Origin: Xenoacremonium recifei
Lineage: Eukaryota; Ascomycota; Sordariomycetes; Hypocreales; Nectriaceae
Direction of reading: 5' to 3'
DNA length: 64,000 bases
NCBI GenBank assembly: GCA_012184525.1
Contig: WOFQ01000004.1
Location: 930,001-994,000, forward strand
The translations under genes and the position numbers were made by a program. The notes below the pieces were generated by a model. It had not been told where the DNA came from, searched no databases, and was given only the letters and a program-made list of their open reading frames with translations. How positions within the stretch are numbered: position 1 is the first letter of the stretch; the number at the start of each line of letters is the position of its first letter. This document shows positions 1 to 11,400 of the stretch, piece by piece.

Positions 1-348
1 ACGGATGCTTGAGTCGTGTTGGACCGTGATCTGCTTAAACATCCGATCTGACGCGAATTGTTCCTTTCTAGGCTCTTGGTGAGATGATAGCTTACTAGGG
101 TTGCTCGTAGATGAAAGCTTATACGCGTTGCTATTTGTTTGGTGCTACACGGATCAGAATAGTGAGAATATAAATCTGATCACTTTCAGATAAGTAAGTC
201 CTCATGTCAGGCCCGGTTGCTTGTATAATTCTTTTCTTTTCATGAAATGAGACTGTAGACCTACCCCCTTAGGCTCCAGTCAACGTGTTGATATCTACAC
301 CAATGTCCTCGGATAAGCCATATTCTATCAATGTCTTTATAGGAAAAA

Positions 349-1696
349 CTATAGTTTTGTAATAGGTCCTGTCTGTACACAAAGTTGAATAAACTCTAAT
401 ATTTTCATGGCCTGAGCAGTGTCTTCGGTTCCAATGGATAGTATATTACTGGGACTGTCAGCATTTCCCTTAAATTCTTTCCTCCTTGTATAATCTCTGA
501 CTTACCTAAGGTGGTTGTGTTTCTTGAGGATATGAAATGTCGGCAAAGTCGCAAATGGCTTACTCCGAGCTCTGTATGCATCAAGAAACTTCAATATTCC
601 GTCTGTTGTCTCTGGTCTGGCCCCGGGAGTTAGTTCTATACGAGCTAGTAATTTCGGGCACCTGTAGATCCTACATTTCATACTCGACTGAGCCGAGGAA
701 GATGGGAAGCTTCTTAGTGTCACTTCATAACCACATTATTAAAAGACGAAGATCAACCGTTTCGCAGGGCCGGAACTTACAACACTGGGGAATCGTCAGG
801 CAATCGTTGGAAGAGTCCCAGAGCTGATTTAGGCTACAGTGGCGTCAGTATAAACACGGTAGTGAGGATACTTTAACATACACCCCAAACCTCCTCTTTG
901 TCTGAGCCAAAATAGCTTCCAAGGACTTTCTTTCGCATGGGCTTTCTAGCATCAAACCAAAAGGGCACATCCCATAGAATGGCGCCTGCAACCGGCGGCC
1001 AGAGAGGATCAACACGGGGACGGCCCGGATCCCCTACGTGATTATAATCAGTACGGCGGCTTCGCTCATACAAACCGTGACTTCCTACCTGCGGCAAAGA
1101 GATTCATGCATATGTGAGCACCTCCTGAAGAGTGGCCAAACAAAAAGACTTTTTGAGCAGATCCTCGTCCGTAATGTTCCTGAGAGATGTTCTGGAATAT
1201 CCACTCGCGTATTCGCTGCATATCATCTGCACCACCGGGATATTTTACATCTGGCACCAATTGGTGGTTCGCGACCACCGTGACAATGTTTTGCTGCGCA
1301 AAATAGTAGCCTATATTTGCATAACACTACATTTCTCGTTAGCTCACACAGTAAAATGCACATTTTGTCGGCAGACTTACCTTCTCGCTCCAGGCTTTGT
1401 CACCAGAGTAGAATCCACCTCCATGCACAAAAAGCAACACTGGCTTGTGAGCATCTTTACCACTGGGAACGTAGACATCCAGAAGATTCCTTTCCTCTGG
1501 GCCGTATCTTTCGTCTCGGGCTACACGAATGTTCTTTGGGGGATCAGGATAAAACGGCTCGTATCTCTCCCGCCATTTCTGGACATCTTCAGGTCAAATT
1601 GGCTCCATAGTGAGGTAGAGAGGGTGAATTTACCACATCATCGCCTACATCAAATTTGATGTTCTCAGCGTAGATCTGCTCAAATATGGCGTCCAT
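349..1696 (-). CDS. alpha/beta hydrolase (esterase / kynurenine-formamidase-like), spliced
   Basis: Predicted serine hydrolase of the alpha/beta fold, 338 aa, probably a cytosolic carboxylesterase or formamidase-like enzyme. Seven exons join in frame: 1696-1634, 1578-1381, 1326-1089, 1033-882, 833-781, 712-506, 454-349. An in-frame stop just upstream fixes the ATG at 1696. The oxyanion-hole motif HGGGF lies at residues 73-77 and the nucleophile elbow GHSSGG at 151-156 (Ser153). A HNHL motif near residue 300 could supply the catalytic His. No signal peptide is visible. It is divergent from the cytochrome b5-FMN dehydrogenase across 385 bp, so the two may share control. Oddity: the stretch before the C-terminal exon also reads as a family-like strand in another frame (exon 6, about 674-712), which suggests either a misplaced splice or a frame lesion. 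The substrate cannot be told from sequence. Confidence 0.8.
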
Positions 1697-2081
1697 GGCG
1701 ATTCACTATGACGAAGTGATGTGTTTCTTTCTTCTCTCTTTCCGTTACTTCTTCGTAACTCTCCAACAGAAAGGAAAACTATCTCCGCCGGCTTACCCCG
1801 CGATCCAAGTTCAGCAAGATCGTGTTCTTCACTTAACCGCTTTGTCCTTGTCCAGGATATCGGATATGTGACTTGGTAGGGGAACATGTCGATCTACCCC
1901 ACAAGGTAGTCTGGGTACATAGCCGAGACAACACCCACACCTCGATTCCTGGAGATAACAGGTGGTTCGGAAATGGGGACTAACTACCAAAGGGAACATT
2001 TCCGGGTGGCTTCCATAAGACTTTGGTTCTATCTGTTGTCTGCGCTGAGCTGATATCGTAGACAGCACCAGCAAGGCCGTC
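1697..2081. promoter_or_regulatory. shared divergent promoter, hydrolase / cyt b5-FMN dehydrogenase
   Basis: This 385 bp spacer separates two start codons that point away from each other. No gene fits inside it. It must hold the promoters of both genes, but I recognise no specific operator. Confidence 0.5.
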
Positions 2082-3764
2082 ATGGAATCTAATCCAGCTG
2101 AACTAATTGCAAGGTATTGATTGGAACATGAAAACACCACCTGAATTCCACTCGTATTAATATAATAGCAGGTCTGAAGTACGACGCCATTCTACAAGAA
2201 AAAGTTGCTGGATCATCATCAATAATATCGTTTATGACGTTACAGAGTTCATAGATTCCCATCCCGGCGGAGCCAAAACTATTACGCAATACGGTGGTTG
2301 CGACGCAACCGAGGCCTTTGAGCTACTGCACTCTGCAAGTGTGCTCGAAACCTATCTTAAACCCAGGTGAGTCTAGGATTCTATTAGTACGGATTGTGAC
2401 TGATTCCGGTGAAGTCAAGTTGTTGGTATAGCCGACAACGATATGTCTGGTGCAGTCCCTGAAAGTCGGGACGCAAAGCCGAAGCGGACCAAGCTCTCTC
2501 GAATATTGAGCATCCAAGATTTCGAGAAAGCTGCTTCGGATATATTACCTCCTAGATCATTTGCATGTGAGTGAGCCTTTACGTTCTCTGCCAATTATCT
2601 TGCTGAGAACAGTTAAACCTTGCAGTCTTCAAGAGCGGCGCAGAAGATGAACAATCATCCAACTGGAACTTAAACAGTTGGAAGACAGTACAGCTGAGGC
2701 CGCGCATACTTCGTCCCATCTCATCAATTGACTTGAGTTGTTCACTATTTGGCACACGCTGGTCCGCGCCCTTCCTCATTTGTCCAGCAGGAGGCGGCAA
2801 GTTGGCCAATCCAGCCGGCGAAGTGCTCCTCACCAAAGCAGCCGCTAGACACGGCATCTTGCATTGGGTGTGCAACAATGCGGGATGTTCCATGAAAGAG
2901 ATTGCAGAAGCTCGTTCTGAGAACCAGACTTTGTATTGGCAGATATATGCAAAGTCAGACTTGCGCCTAACTGAGATGGAGGTCAAAGAAGCCATTAGAC
3001 TGGGTTATAAGGGCTTTGCTTTGACTGTTGATGCCGTCTGCGCCGGTATCAGAGAACGAGACTTGCGCGTCGGCCTTGAAGAACAGTCGAAACATGATGC
3101 GTCTCACGAAGAAGAGGAAGAAGAGGATGAGAGTGAATTCCTCAGTACAGGCCAGACTGTGAAGCGCCCGTAAGTACCCCATTCTCAGCCATCTGGCTAT
3201 ATCTGCTCACAATTTATAGACCAGTCTGGACCGAGTTCGATTGGATATCCGCCGTTGCGTGGCTGCGAAGTTCGACTGATCTGCCGATTGCCATCAAGGG
3301 CATCCAGTGCTGGGAAGACGCTGCCATGTGCTTGCAGTATGACGGCGTCCATCCCTGGCTCTCCAACCACGGCGGACGTCAACTAGACAGTGCCCCTTCG
3401 GCCATTGATGTCTTGGTTGAGATGCGCAAACATTGTCCCGAAGTATTCCACAAGAGAGAAGTTATTGTAGACGGTGGAGTTACCCGCGGCGCAGACATTG
3501 TGAAGGCTCTAGCACTTGGTGCTCGAGCAGTCGGGCTCGGCAGACCGTTTCTTTATGCACTGGTTTATGGTGAGGCTGGTGTCGGAAAAGCAATTTCCAT
3601 CTTGAAGCATGAGCTCGAGACCACTATGGCTTTGACTGGGGTTACGTCGATTGATCAGCTCAGTCCGTCATATGTAAGTACTCGGGTCGAAACGCTCAGA
3701 CTCGAACGTCTGGCTAATGTTATCACAGGTCAATGCATCAGGATATCGGGATTCGCGTCTTTAG
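2082..3764 (+). CDS. cytochrome b5-FMN alpha-hydroxyacid dehydrogenase (flavocytochrome b2-like)
   Basis: Oxidises an alpha-hydroxy acid to the keto acid with FMN, passing electrons to a fused b5 heme. The protein is 470 aa from exons 2082-2113, 2172-2366, 2415-2566, 2626-3169, 3220-3673, 3729-3764. The b5 domain (about residues 12-75) has HPGG at 41-44 and a second heme His at 64. The FMN barrel retains the counterparts of the flavocytochrome b2 catalytic Asp and Arg (TVDAV, IRERD), Lys333 (AIKGIQ) and His357/Arg360 (SNHGGRQ). The counterpart of yeast Tyr143 is not Tyr: the segment reads APFLICPAGGG. The N-terminus begins directly at the b5 domain, with no mitochondrial presequence, unlike yeast Cyb2. 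An acidic loop (about residues 285-300) precedes the last third of the barrel. It sits between a hydrolase and a Zn2Cys6 regulator, suggesting a catabolic role. The substrate may not be L-lactate. Confidence 0.88.
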
Positions 3765-4278
3765 CGGCTCTACAGGAGCATGTAGGGACAACATAGATAT
3801 GTAGACGATAAATAAAAGTTCAGTGTCGCACCATGACAAGGACTCATTGTAAATGACGAGTATTTAAATACATGATTGATCAAGACTCCATGCGATTAAC
3901 CAAAAGTCCGGTGTGATGGACAGAACTCCCAATTTGTTGACTGGCTGTAGGTTAGGGGGAAAACTATGAGACCAGGACAACCCCGCCTTCCGGCAATGCG
4001 ACATCTCCGCCTTCGCTTCGGATATTGCCCTCAAGATGTTAAGCAGGTGTCCAATACTAGCGACCCGATTGTTCTTGAGAAACTCACTATAGGGAGATAA
4101 ATACCCGACAGCAACACCCTGCGCTAACATGATAGCCCCAATGCTGGCTGATAAGCCCCCGGAAACAGTCCCAGGATACATCAACTCCGATCCCCGCAAC
4201 TCGGAAGTCTGTCAACGGCCTATTCTTCGTCCACCCAATTCCGACAGACAGTGAGGCGTCCGCTGCCGATGTGATGCC
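3765..4278. other. intergenic, dehydrogenase 3' end / regulator promoter
   Basis: 514 bp between two genes on the plus strand, expected to hold a 3' UTR and the regulator's promoter. A 111-codon minus-strand open frame (4199-3864) crosses it, but nothing in it is recognisable. Positions 4082-4097 match the 3' part of the phage T7 promoter exactly; see findings. Confidence 0.5.
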
Positions 4279-6662
4279 ATGCCCCGACCAAGAATTCGTC
4301 CAGAGGACCGCCAACGGTCAACAAGGGTAAGCCGCATTGCAATCACCGTAAATTGATGTCCCTGACTAAAAGGCCCCGAAGGCGTGTTCGGCTTGTAAAT
4401 CCTCCAAAGTTCGATGTGACTCTCGGCTTCCCTGCGCATCCTGTATCAAACGCGGTCGAGCCACGTCGTGTAAGTACTCCGGCATAGATCGACGACGGCG
4501 CAGCCGAGCTTTCGGGGCGGTCCATGATGGAGACATCGGCCATCACGTTGGCACGCCGACAGGGTCTCTTAGACGAGCTTCGACTTCTCAATTGAACAGC
4601 TCGGCGTTCGAGTTGGCTTCTAGTCCTAGTGTTCTTCTTCCAAGTGTTCGGACACCACCACCTACCTCTCCGGATACAACCCAAGCAGCAGAGTCAGTCC
4701 ATCGCGATCCGTTGGTAAACTCAACGCATGCGGATAAGAGTAAGAAAGCATTACTACCCTTAGACATTGTTTGGGTGGCCTTCCGCTGACAAGAGACAGT
4801 CTCTGTGGTAGAATCGGAGTCTCTGTCGTTCCTCTATTTTTTGCGCAAGACTCTGCGAGCATTCATTGGAAATATTCGCTTCACCGATAATGATCTTACG
4901 AATGTCGATCACGAGATGACAAGCAGTCGGGATATCCAACCTCACGAGTGCGACCTGGGCGTGGAGCAAGCTTATGGCCTTCTCGACTCGTATTTCGAAG
5001 CGGTATGCTATCGTGTCTCAATGACTTCCCATACTCTTGCTAAACTGCTTGCAAGACCAGCGGCCTCTTAGATCTGTTCGCAGCGGACGAGATTGACGCC
5101 CTGATGGCGGAAAGGACAAGGTTACCTACCTCAGCCCCATCACGAGTCATCTCATCGGAAGACCTTGCTGCTCTCGACGTCGCCCTCGCTATTGGTGCTC
5201 AAGCACAGCCGCTCACTGTCCAGGTCATCGACGTGGGCCTACATGACACTTTGTTCGCCAAAGCAGGCCAGGTAGCTTTCCGGGACATGTTAGCTTCCCC
5301 CAGCTTGTCCATGGTGCGCTTGTTCCTTCTTATGGCGTTTTATAAGCTGGGGGCCTGTGATAGGAATGCGGCTGCAATGTATTTGGGAATCGCTTCCAAG
5401 GCCGCTGACATTCTTGGGCTTCAAACCGTGAACACCTACGATCCGCTTCAGCATGAGTCAAGGTAATTGATGAACAGGCAATGAACGTATCAAGGGTGTC
5501 TCAATCTGACATCATCGCCATAGATCCCGCATATTCAATAGCTTCAAAGTACTGAACGTCTTGGCCAGCTTCGTTCTCGGCCGTCGCCAAGTAGTTCCCC
5601 TCACAAGCGTCAGACTAGATAACCTCTCTTTCCTACAGGAGCAAGCCCCCGAGCGAGGCGCAACACCATTCTCAGCGATCTTGGAAGGCTGCACACACAT
5701 TGAGAACATTATAGAGTCATTGCGGACTGGAACAATGCTCCACGTTCCTACCGCCGAGAGGCTTCTTGAACAATTGCGCCAATGGACCAAGGGCCTGAGC
5801 CACCCTATCCGTCAATTCACCTTCAACACCACAGCCGAACTCACCTCAGCGGATCGGCAAGCAATCATCAGTCATGTCCATCTCTCATGTGTTTACCACT
5901 TTGCTGTCATGCTCATTACACGACCTTTTCTGATCGTATATCTCACTTCTCGACTTCGCGGCAGAGCCCCGGATCATCTAATTGATGACCCAGATGCAGC
6001 GAGCGATATCAACATCAAGAATAGCAAAATGTCCAAGATGGCACAGGTTTGTGTCAGCTCAGCGATATGCATGATCAAGGCGTTACAGCAGATCAAGTCG
6101 ACGCGGTTCACCTTTGGGAATCTTTGTCTCGTAAAGTACGTAACGACCTCCTCACGAGCGCCATTCGAGTACTAACCTCAGCTTGACCAGAGCGTGGACA
6201 TTCGGATCCAGTCTTGTCCTAGGCTTCTCGATGTTTGCTGGTGAGCCTCGACAAGACATCCAAGAAGCATTCAAGGCTGCACTCGGCGTTCTCGAGGATA
6301 TCGCCCAGATCAGCCCCCAGGCTAAAGTTTATCACAACATCCTGACCGACTTCGCGGAAGCTATCGAGAGATACCACCAACGAGTGGCAGTAGAGATACA
6401 GAAAACGGTTCAGTACTATATCGACACGACCCCTTTCCTGAATCTCGAGCAAGGGGACGCCTTGCAAAATGAGGGGCTCCTCGTTGACGATGCGCCATTA
6501 GCATCGAGAGTTAATTTGGACCATTACGCTCCAGATGCAACCCAATATTACAACGACGTCGGTCTGGAGATAAATTGGGCGGATTTGGATCTTCATCTAA
6601 TCGATAGCAATCTCATTTCTGGATCAGAATTGTTTGGGGAGCTATTCTACAGTGTTGAGTAG
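4279..6662 (+). CDS. Zn2Cys6 transcription factor with fungal-specific domain
   Basis: Nuclear DNA-binding regulator, 704 aa. Exons: 4279-4326, 4373-4739, 4794-5002, 5056-5462, 5524-6135, 6191-6662; all junctions keep frame. The zinc binuclear cluster is at residues 21-49, with spacing C-x2-C-x6-C-x5-C-x2-C-x8-C, directly after a basic arm. A Ser/Pro-rich linker follows. The middle region matches the fungal transcription factor domain: the stretch around 5270-5430 has the typical Leu-rich helix followed by an 'AADILGL' type motif. The C-terminus is acidic and aromatic, as in an activation region. The ATG at 4279 was chosen because it alone gives a phase-0 junction into the cluster exon. It lies head-to-tail with the dehydrogenase, and may regulate it and the hydrolase. 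Confidence 0.87.
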
Positions 6663-7874
6663 GTAAAGTGCGGCCTTGCATCGATGTCATGTGGTTCGTG
6701 ACAGAGACGTCAATACGAGTCAGGCTTATGCTATAGGGAAGCAAGAGCTCAACAATAGTCCAGACGAATCGAACAGAAGGCATTAGGCGCTTTAGCTGTT
6801 ATTTTCCACAAAATTTACCTCTCGCTGCAACCTCAAGTCTCATTTGTGGCTTCGGGCCGAGAACTGTATCGCACTACAAAGACATACGGAATCCCAGGTT
6901 ACGTCGTGATACTACCTTGAATTTCATCCATCGTCTCAAATTGTCTTTGGATCAATTAGAGCCACAGGAAGCCGCGTGTTGAAGGGGCAGACTGGAAAGA
7001 TGGGGTTTGTCTTCACGAAAATTCGTGAGCAAATGAGTCTGGGGGATATTGCACAACGAACCAGCAGAGACCTGAGTCGAACGGGATGCGAATGCTCCCA
7101 AGTGATTCTCTCACAGAAGAAAAGGAAAAGGTAGAACTTGCCACTCTCGAGGGTTTGAGTATGCCTCCGGATATTTGTCGTTGCGGAGTCTCCGCTCCAC
7201 CTTCTTCCTGCACGGGTAAATGAGGGCATCCCGAATCTATCGAGCCACATATGCAGCATCGATAGATAACTCACCTTTCAGAACCAACAAGGTATTGTGC
7301 CATCAACTCTGGCAGGCCTCAAATGCAAGAGAGCATTAGCGTTGCGTAAATATGATACAGCCCCGCGTAGACCGGAGGACAGGAAGAAGACCCAGCATGC
7401 GTGTTTCGCCCGTTTTGTCGACATCAGGGCATGATAAGCCGAATTGGGCGCCGAAGACGCCGCAACTCGAATACTCGATCTAGCAATGGTCTCGGAAGTG
7501 ACTTCACCTGCAGAAGCGTTCTCCGGAGCCGTAACCCAAGTTTCGCCAAAGTGCCGGCGGCGCAGTGATGCATCCCCGTCGCGAAGTTCCCGCACCAGCT
7601 CTCCACAACGCTCACCCAGCACATGGGTTGGTGCTGTGTGATGTATCGTCTCACCCCGCTCCAGTATGACGACTAGATCTCACGGAACAGTATACCACAC
7701 AGTTAGTCAGGTACGAATTCACCATAGCGAGTGTTGATCCATTGTCTGGCTTCCCTTCCGCTAAGTTGCCTTGGACGAAAAATCGCGCTGAGTTAGAAGA
7801 CGATACCGGCGATAACCAAACAGGGTTACCTATCCTTCGACCTTGAGGGCAGGTACATATGTCGTGCCGCAAAA

Positions 7875-8474
7875 CTAAGCAAGCGATATCTCATCCCCTG
7901 CTCGATGCCGAAGCGAGAGCGCGGAGAGAGACGCCCGGAAGATCTGCTTCTGGTCGGCACGGCAGGGATCGGTGACGAGCATGGCAGGTGTGTCGGCCCC
8001 AACGAGAGCTTGACATGTGGTCGAGCATACTCCAGACCTTGAGAAGTGTGTGGAATCGACCTTTGTTGGTAACCAGTGATCGGCTTTGCCGCCCATGCCG
8101 TCGACCAGGGTGACTAGGGTAGGCGGGAGCCTTTGACGTGATATGGCTGGGATCTTGAGCCCACGGGTGACAATTCCGCCGTCACATCTGGGAATTAGCC
8201 GCCACTGGCTTTCCTAGGTTCCTTGCAACATATTCTGGGGTTTAGTTCCGCTGAATCCATTGAGAGAAGGGACGACTTCAAGCCTTCGGTTTTCGTCCAC
8301 GAAAGGATTCATCTCCGGGATTGCGGGCAACCGAGCTGTGCCTGTGTTGATCAGAGACAGACTAGACATGCCTCGTAAAGTCTCGACCATGCAGCCACGA
8401 AACGTCCTATGCGAGGGAATTGTCCACAGGGTTGCAGTCACGAAGAGAAGGATTTTGCCAGGTTGTCGAAACAT
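7875..8474 (-). CDS. possible secreted-protein gene or remnant (unknown family)
   Basis: Low-confidence call. A minus-strand frame opens at 8474 with a signal-peptide-like N-terminus (hydrophobic run ILLFVTATLW, residues 9-18) and stays open to 8217. A possible 45 nt intron with a weak GTTGCA donor (about 8233-8189) would join it to a second frame running to 7875. The joined sequence is Cys-containing (motifs NICDGGIV and VGADTPAML) and reads like real protein rather than random translation, but I do not recognise a family. After the TAG the same frame continues for about 14 sensible codons, and no good donor leads further. It may therefore be truncated, decayed or mis-modelled. Not to be used for function without a homology search. 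Confidence 0.3.
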
Positions 8475-11400
8475 GAGAGCTCCATGCTCCGCTGATACGT
8501 GCCGAATTCACGGGGTACCGTCTGTGAACCTCGCCGGGTTCTCTTCGGGGGGGTGGGCAGAATGCGCGATGCCAAAGTGCCAGGCAAACTGGTTCTCAAA
8601 CCAGACCCTGGACTATCCCATGCAGATTATGCAGCGCTGATGCAGCACTGGCCATCCTGGGGAGGCCGCCGGATATGCTTGCTCTCGGAGATGAGTCGCT
8701 AGCGGTTCTGCCCCTCGACTAGCGAGCGCCAGATAAGAAAAGCTCGCGCGATGATACTGCAGCAGACCGGGTTCATTGTGAGGACTGATGGTCTAGGTAT
8801 GTCAGGAACTTGAGAAACGAAACCTCCACGGCCACACAAGCTTCATAGTGTGTGCCGTCGTTGCTTTAGCACATGCCCCGTGCTTCACCAGTCCGTGTGT
8901 CCCTGCGGAGTTGATCAGCGTGTCCACAGTCTTAAACTAGGGCTATCCTGGCTCCTCCACAATCTCCAATCGCAAAGTGCGCACTAAAGGCCACCACCAT
9001 GAAGATCCGTTCCGATCCTTCTTCGCACAGCGGAGGCCAGAACGCCAGCAGCATCGGGGGGCTTGACGGGGCTTGGGTCTCGGTCGTGTCGGTGGTCCTC
9101 CGCCCGGTGACCGGCATCAGACCGGACTGCTGATGGCATTCTCAAAATGCACTCTCCTCTGGGGCCCGGGCAGTGACCGAAGGGTGGCAACGCGAGTCTG
9201 GGTACCTGCGCCTCTGTGCAGCTGTCGTCCACCAGAGGTGCCTATCAAGAGTCCATAAGCCGCAGCGAATCCACACAGAGGTGAGGAGATGAGGAGTTCG
9301 GGCAAAACATCGCAGGTCCAGACCCACCGCCGCCCGTCAAAATAGCTCGGCTACGGACACTGCTCCGTTTCTGACTGTACGGAAGGCATGGACGGCACTG
9401 ATAGCAGGCTCTCTCTCTCGCCTCTGATCTTCGGCATTGCATCTCGAGGATCGCTCAGCCCGTCGTGAGGCGGCTCTAGACTCAAAAGCATCCCGATCTT
9501 ACCATTGACGCTTTGCTAGTCTAGCCGGTGTAGTCCCCGAACACTTTGTCCAGAGGGGATAGGATCTGCTCGTGTCGACTTCAAGATTGGATGCAGTAAC
9601 TGGCACTAGCCAAGAAAGCATAACCGATATTTCCAAACGCATTAAACGGCAACGCTGCGAGTAGCATGGAGTGGTCGATATTTCCGAAACGGTCGAGCTG
9701 CGTCGCGCCGCGCCGTTTGGACTTGGGTTCAAACCAACAGGCATTTCCTGATATCGAGAGATCCCGGCCGGAGCGGCCAGGACTCAAAATTGTGTAAGTA
9801 TTTCACACCACCAGACGGAGAAGGCATGGGTAGCGCACACGCCAACGCCAGGCTGAGTGTCTAGATCGGATACGGGAAGGGCTCGGGACCTGGCGAGTTT
9901 CGTGACGACGTCGACGGAGCAACAATTGGCAGGCTGCTGACGGTGGGGACGGCGGTGGTTTGCAAGGACAGGATGAGGAGCGAATGTACGAATAGGTTTT
10001 GCGGCTGGCCTAGGTGCTTCTCGGTTGCCCGCACCAGGGCGCAGAGCCACCGGCTGGAGCAGGTGATGACTGACATGCCGCTAAAAACGGATCCGTCGCT
10101 ATCGATTTCACACAGGCGTCTGGATGGACGATGGTTGGCCGCTGAGACATTTTTATAGAACGGTAGTGACTCTGTTTGGGGGCGTGGAGCGGTTATCGCT
10201 GACGCGCTGGTTGGTGTCTGATCCATTGACGGACATTCTGGACCCTCAAAGCAGAGCGTCAGCGCCAACGAGCCATGTCGTGTTTTGCTTTGGTGGCCCT
10301 GCTGCATCGTGGTCGTCGGACGTAACGGTGCTGTCGTTGGGGCGCAAAAACGCCACTGAGAAGCAACGAGGATGGCGATGTGGGTTCCAGGACCCCAGTG
10401 GGCGTTGAAGGTCGACGGTATGGTGTGATTTGGGCCGGGGGAGATCCATTTAGCATCCATTCACATTGGATGTGCGGATGAACGAGATCCCTATCGCCCG
10501 CACTTGCTGGGTGGAAGCGAAAGGCAGCCGCAGCCAACCGCATAGAATAGCTTCGACGGAGCTGCACGATGCAGCCATCGGGGCGAGTGGGAATTGTTGG
10601 ACGAGGTCGCTCATAATAGTGACAAGCTGTACGGGAGTACCGCGCATGTACCTCCAGTCTCTGCCATACTTCTCAAACTGTGCTTTTCCGTGTTTGTGCC
10701 CTAGGCTTGAGGGATGCGGAGAGGGTCCAATCTTAGATCCAGATACGCTCGTGGACGGACCAGGAGGAGCGGGATGTTTTTGCGCTCAGGCCAGGCCAAG
10801 ACAAATAGGCGCAGCGCGAGTGCGGCGTTGGTCCAGCCAGAAGCCATGATGCACCGGCAAGGGCTGGACTTAGTTGTGGTGTGTTGCGCCGTGCACTCCG
10901 ATGATGCAGCTGCAGAGGCCCGAAGAGGTACTCATGAGGATACACTCATGAGGCATGGAGGCAGGGTCTAGGTCGGCAGAGACGCAGAGAGGCGGGAGGT
11001 CGTTGGCATTGGGAATAGACGGGTGCTTGGCTTCTGCTGGGCGAGCTGGATGCTGTCCCCGGTCCTGTCGCGTTTCTTCATCTCCAGACAGGTCCCAGAG
11101 GTCCCGCCCGAACTGCGACCCTGCCCGGGTGCCGAGGAGGACGATCTGCGGTTTGCCCCGTCGGCCCAGGGATCCAAGACCAGGCAAACAGTTGCGAAGG
11201 ACGCCAGAGCGGGCATCCAGGCGTGCCGCAGTCGCGCCGGCCGTCCAGCTAGCAGCAGTAGGGCCGTAGGGGTCGTGTTGGGGGAATGGCGAGAGTGGAC
11301 GAACCTGCAAATGAGCAGAAACATTGAAACAGAGCTGCAGCGGCTGTTTTGTGGACCAAATCCTACCTCACCTGGCGGACGAGCGCGGGCGCGCGCGTGG

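Noticed and set aside
3864..4199. 111-codon minus-strand open frame before the Zn2Cys6 gene, with a hydrophobic stretch
   Set aside because: It has an alternative frame equally open, no family resemblance, and overlaps the regulator's promoter.
9861..10460. 199-codon minus-strand open frame
   Set aside because: Ser/Pro/Thr-rich random-looking composition with no recognisable domain and other frames equally open.
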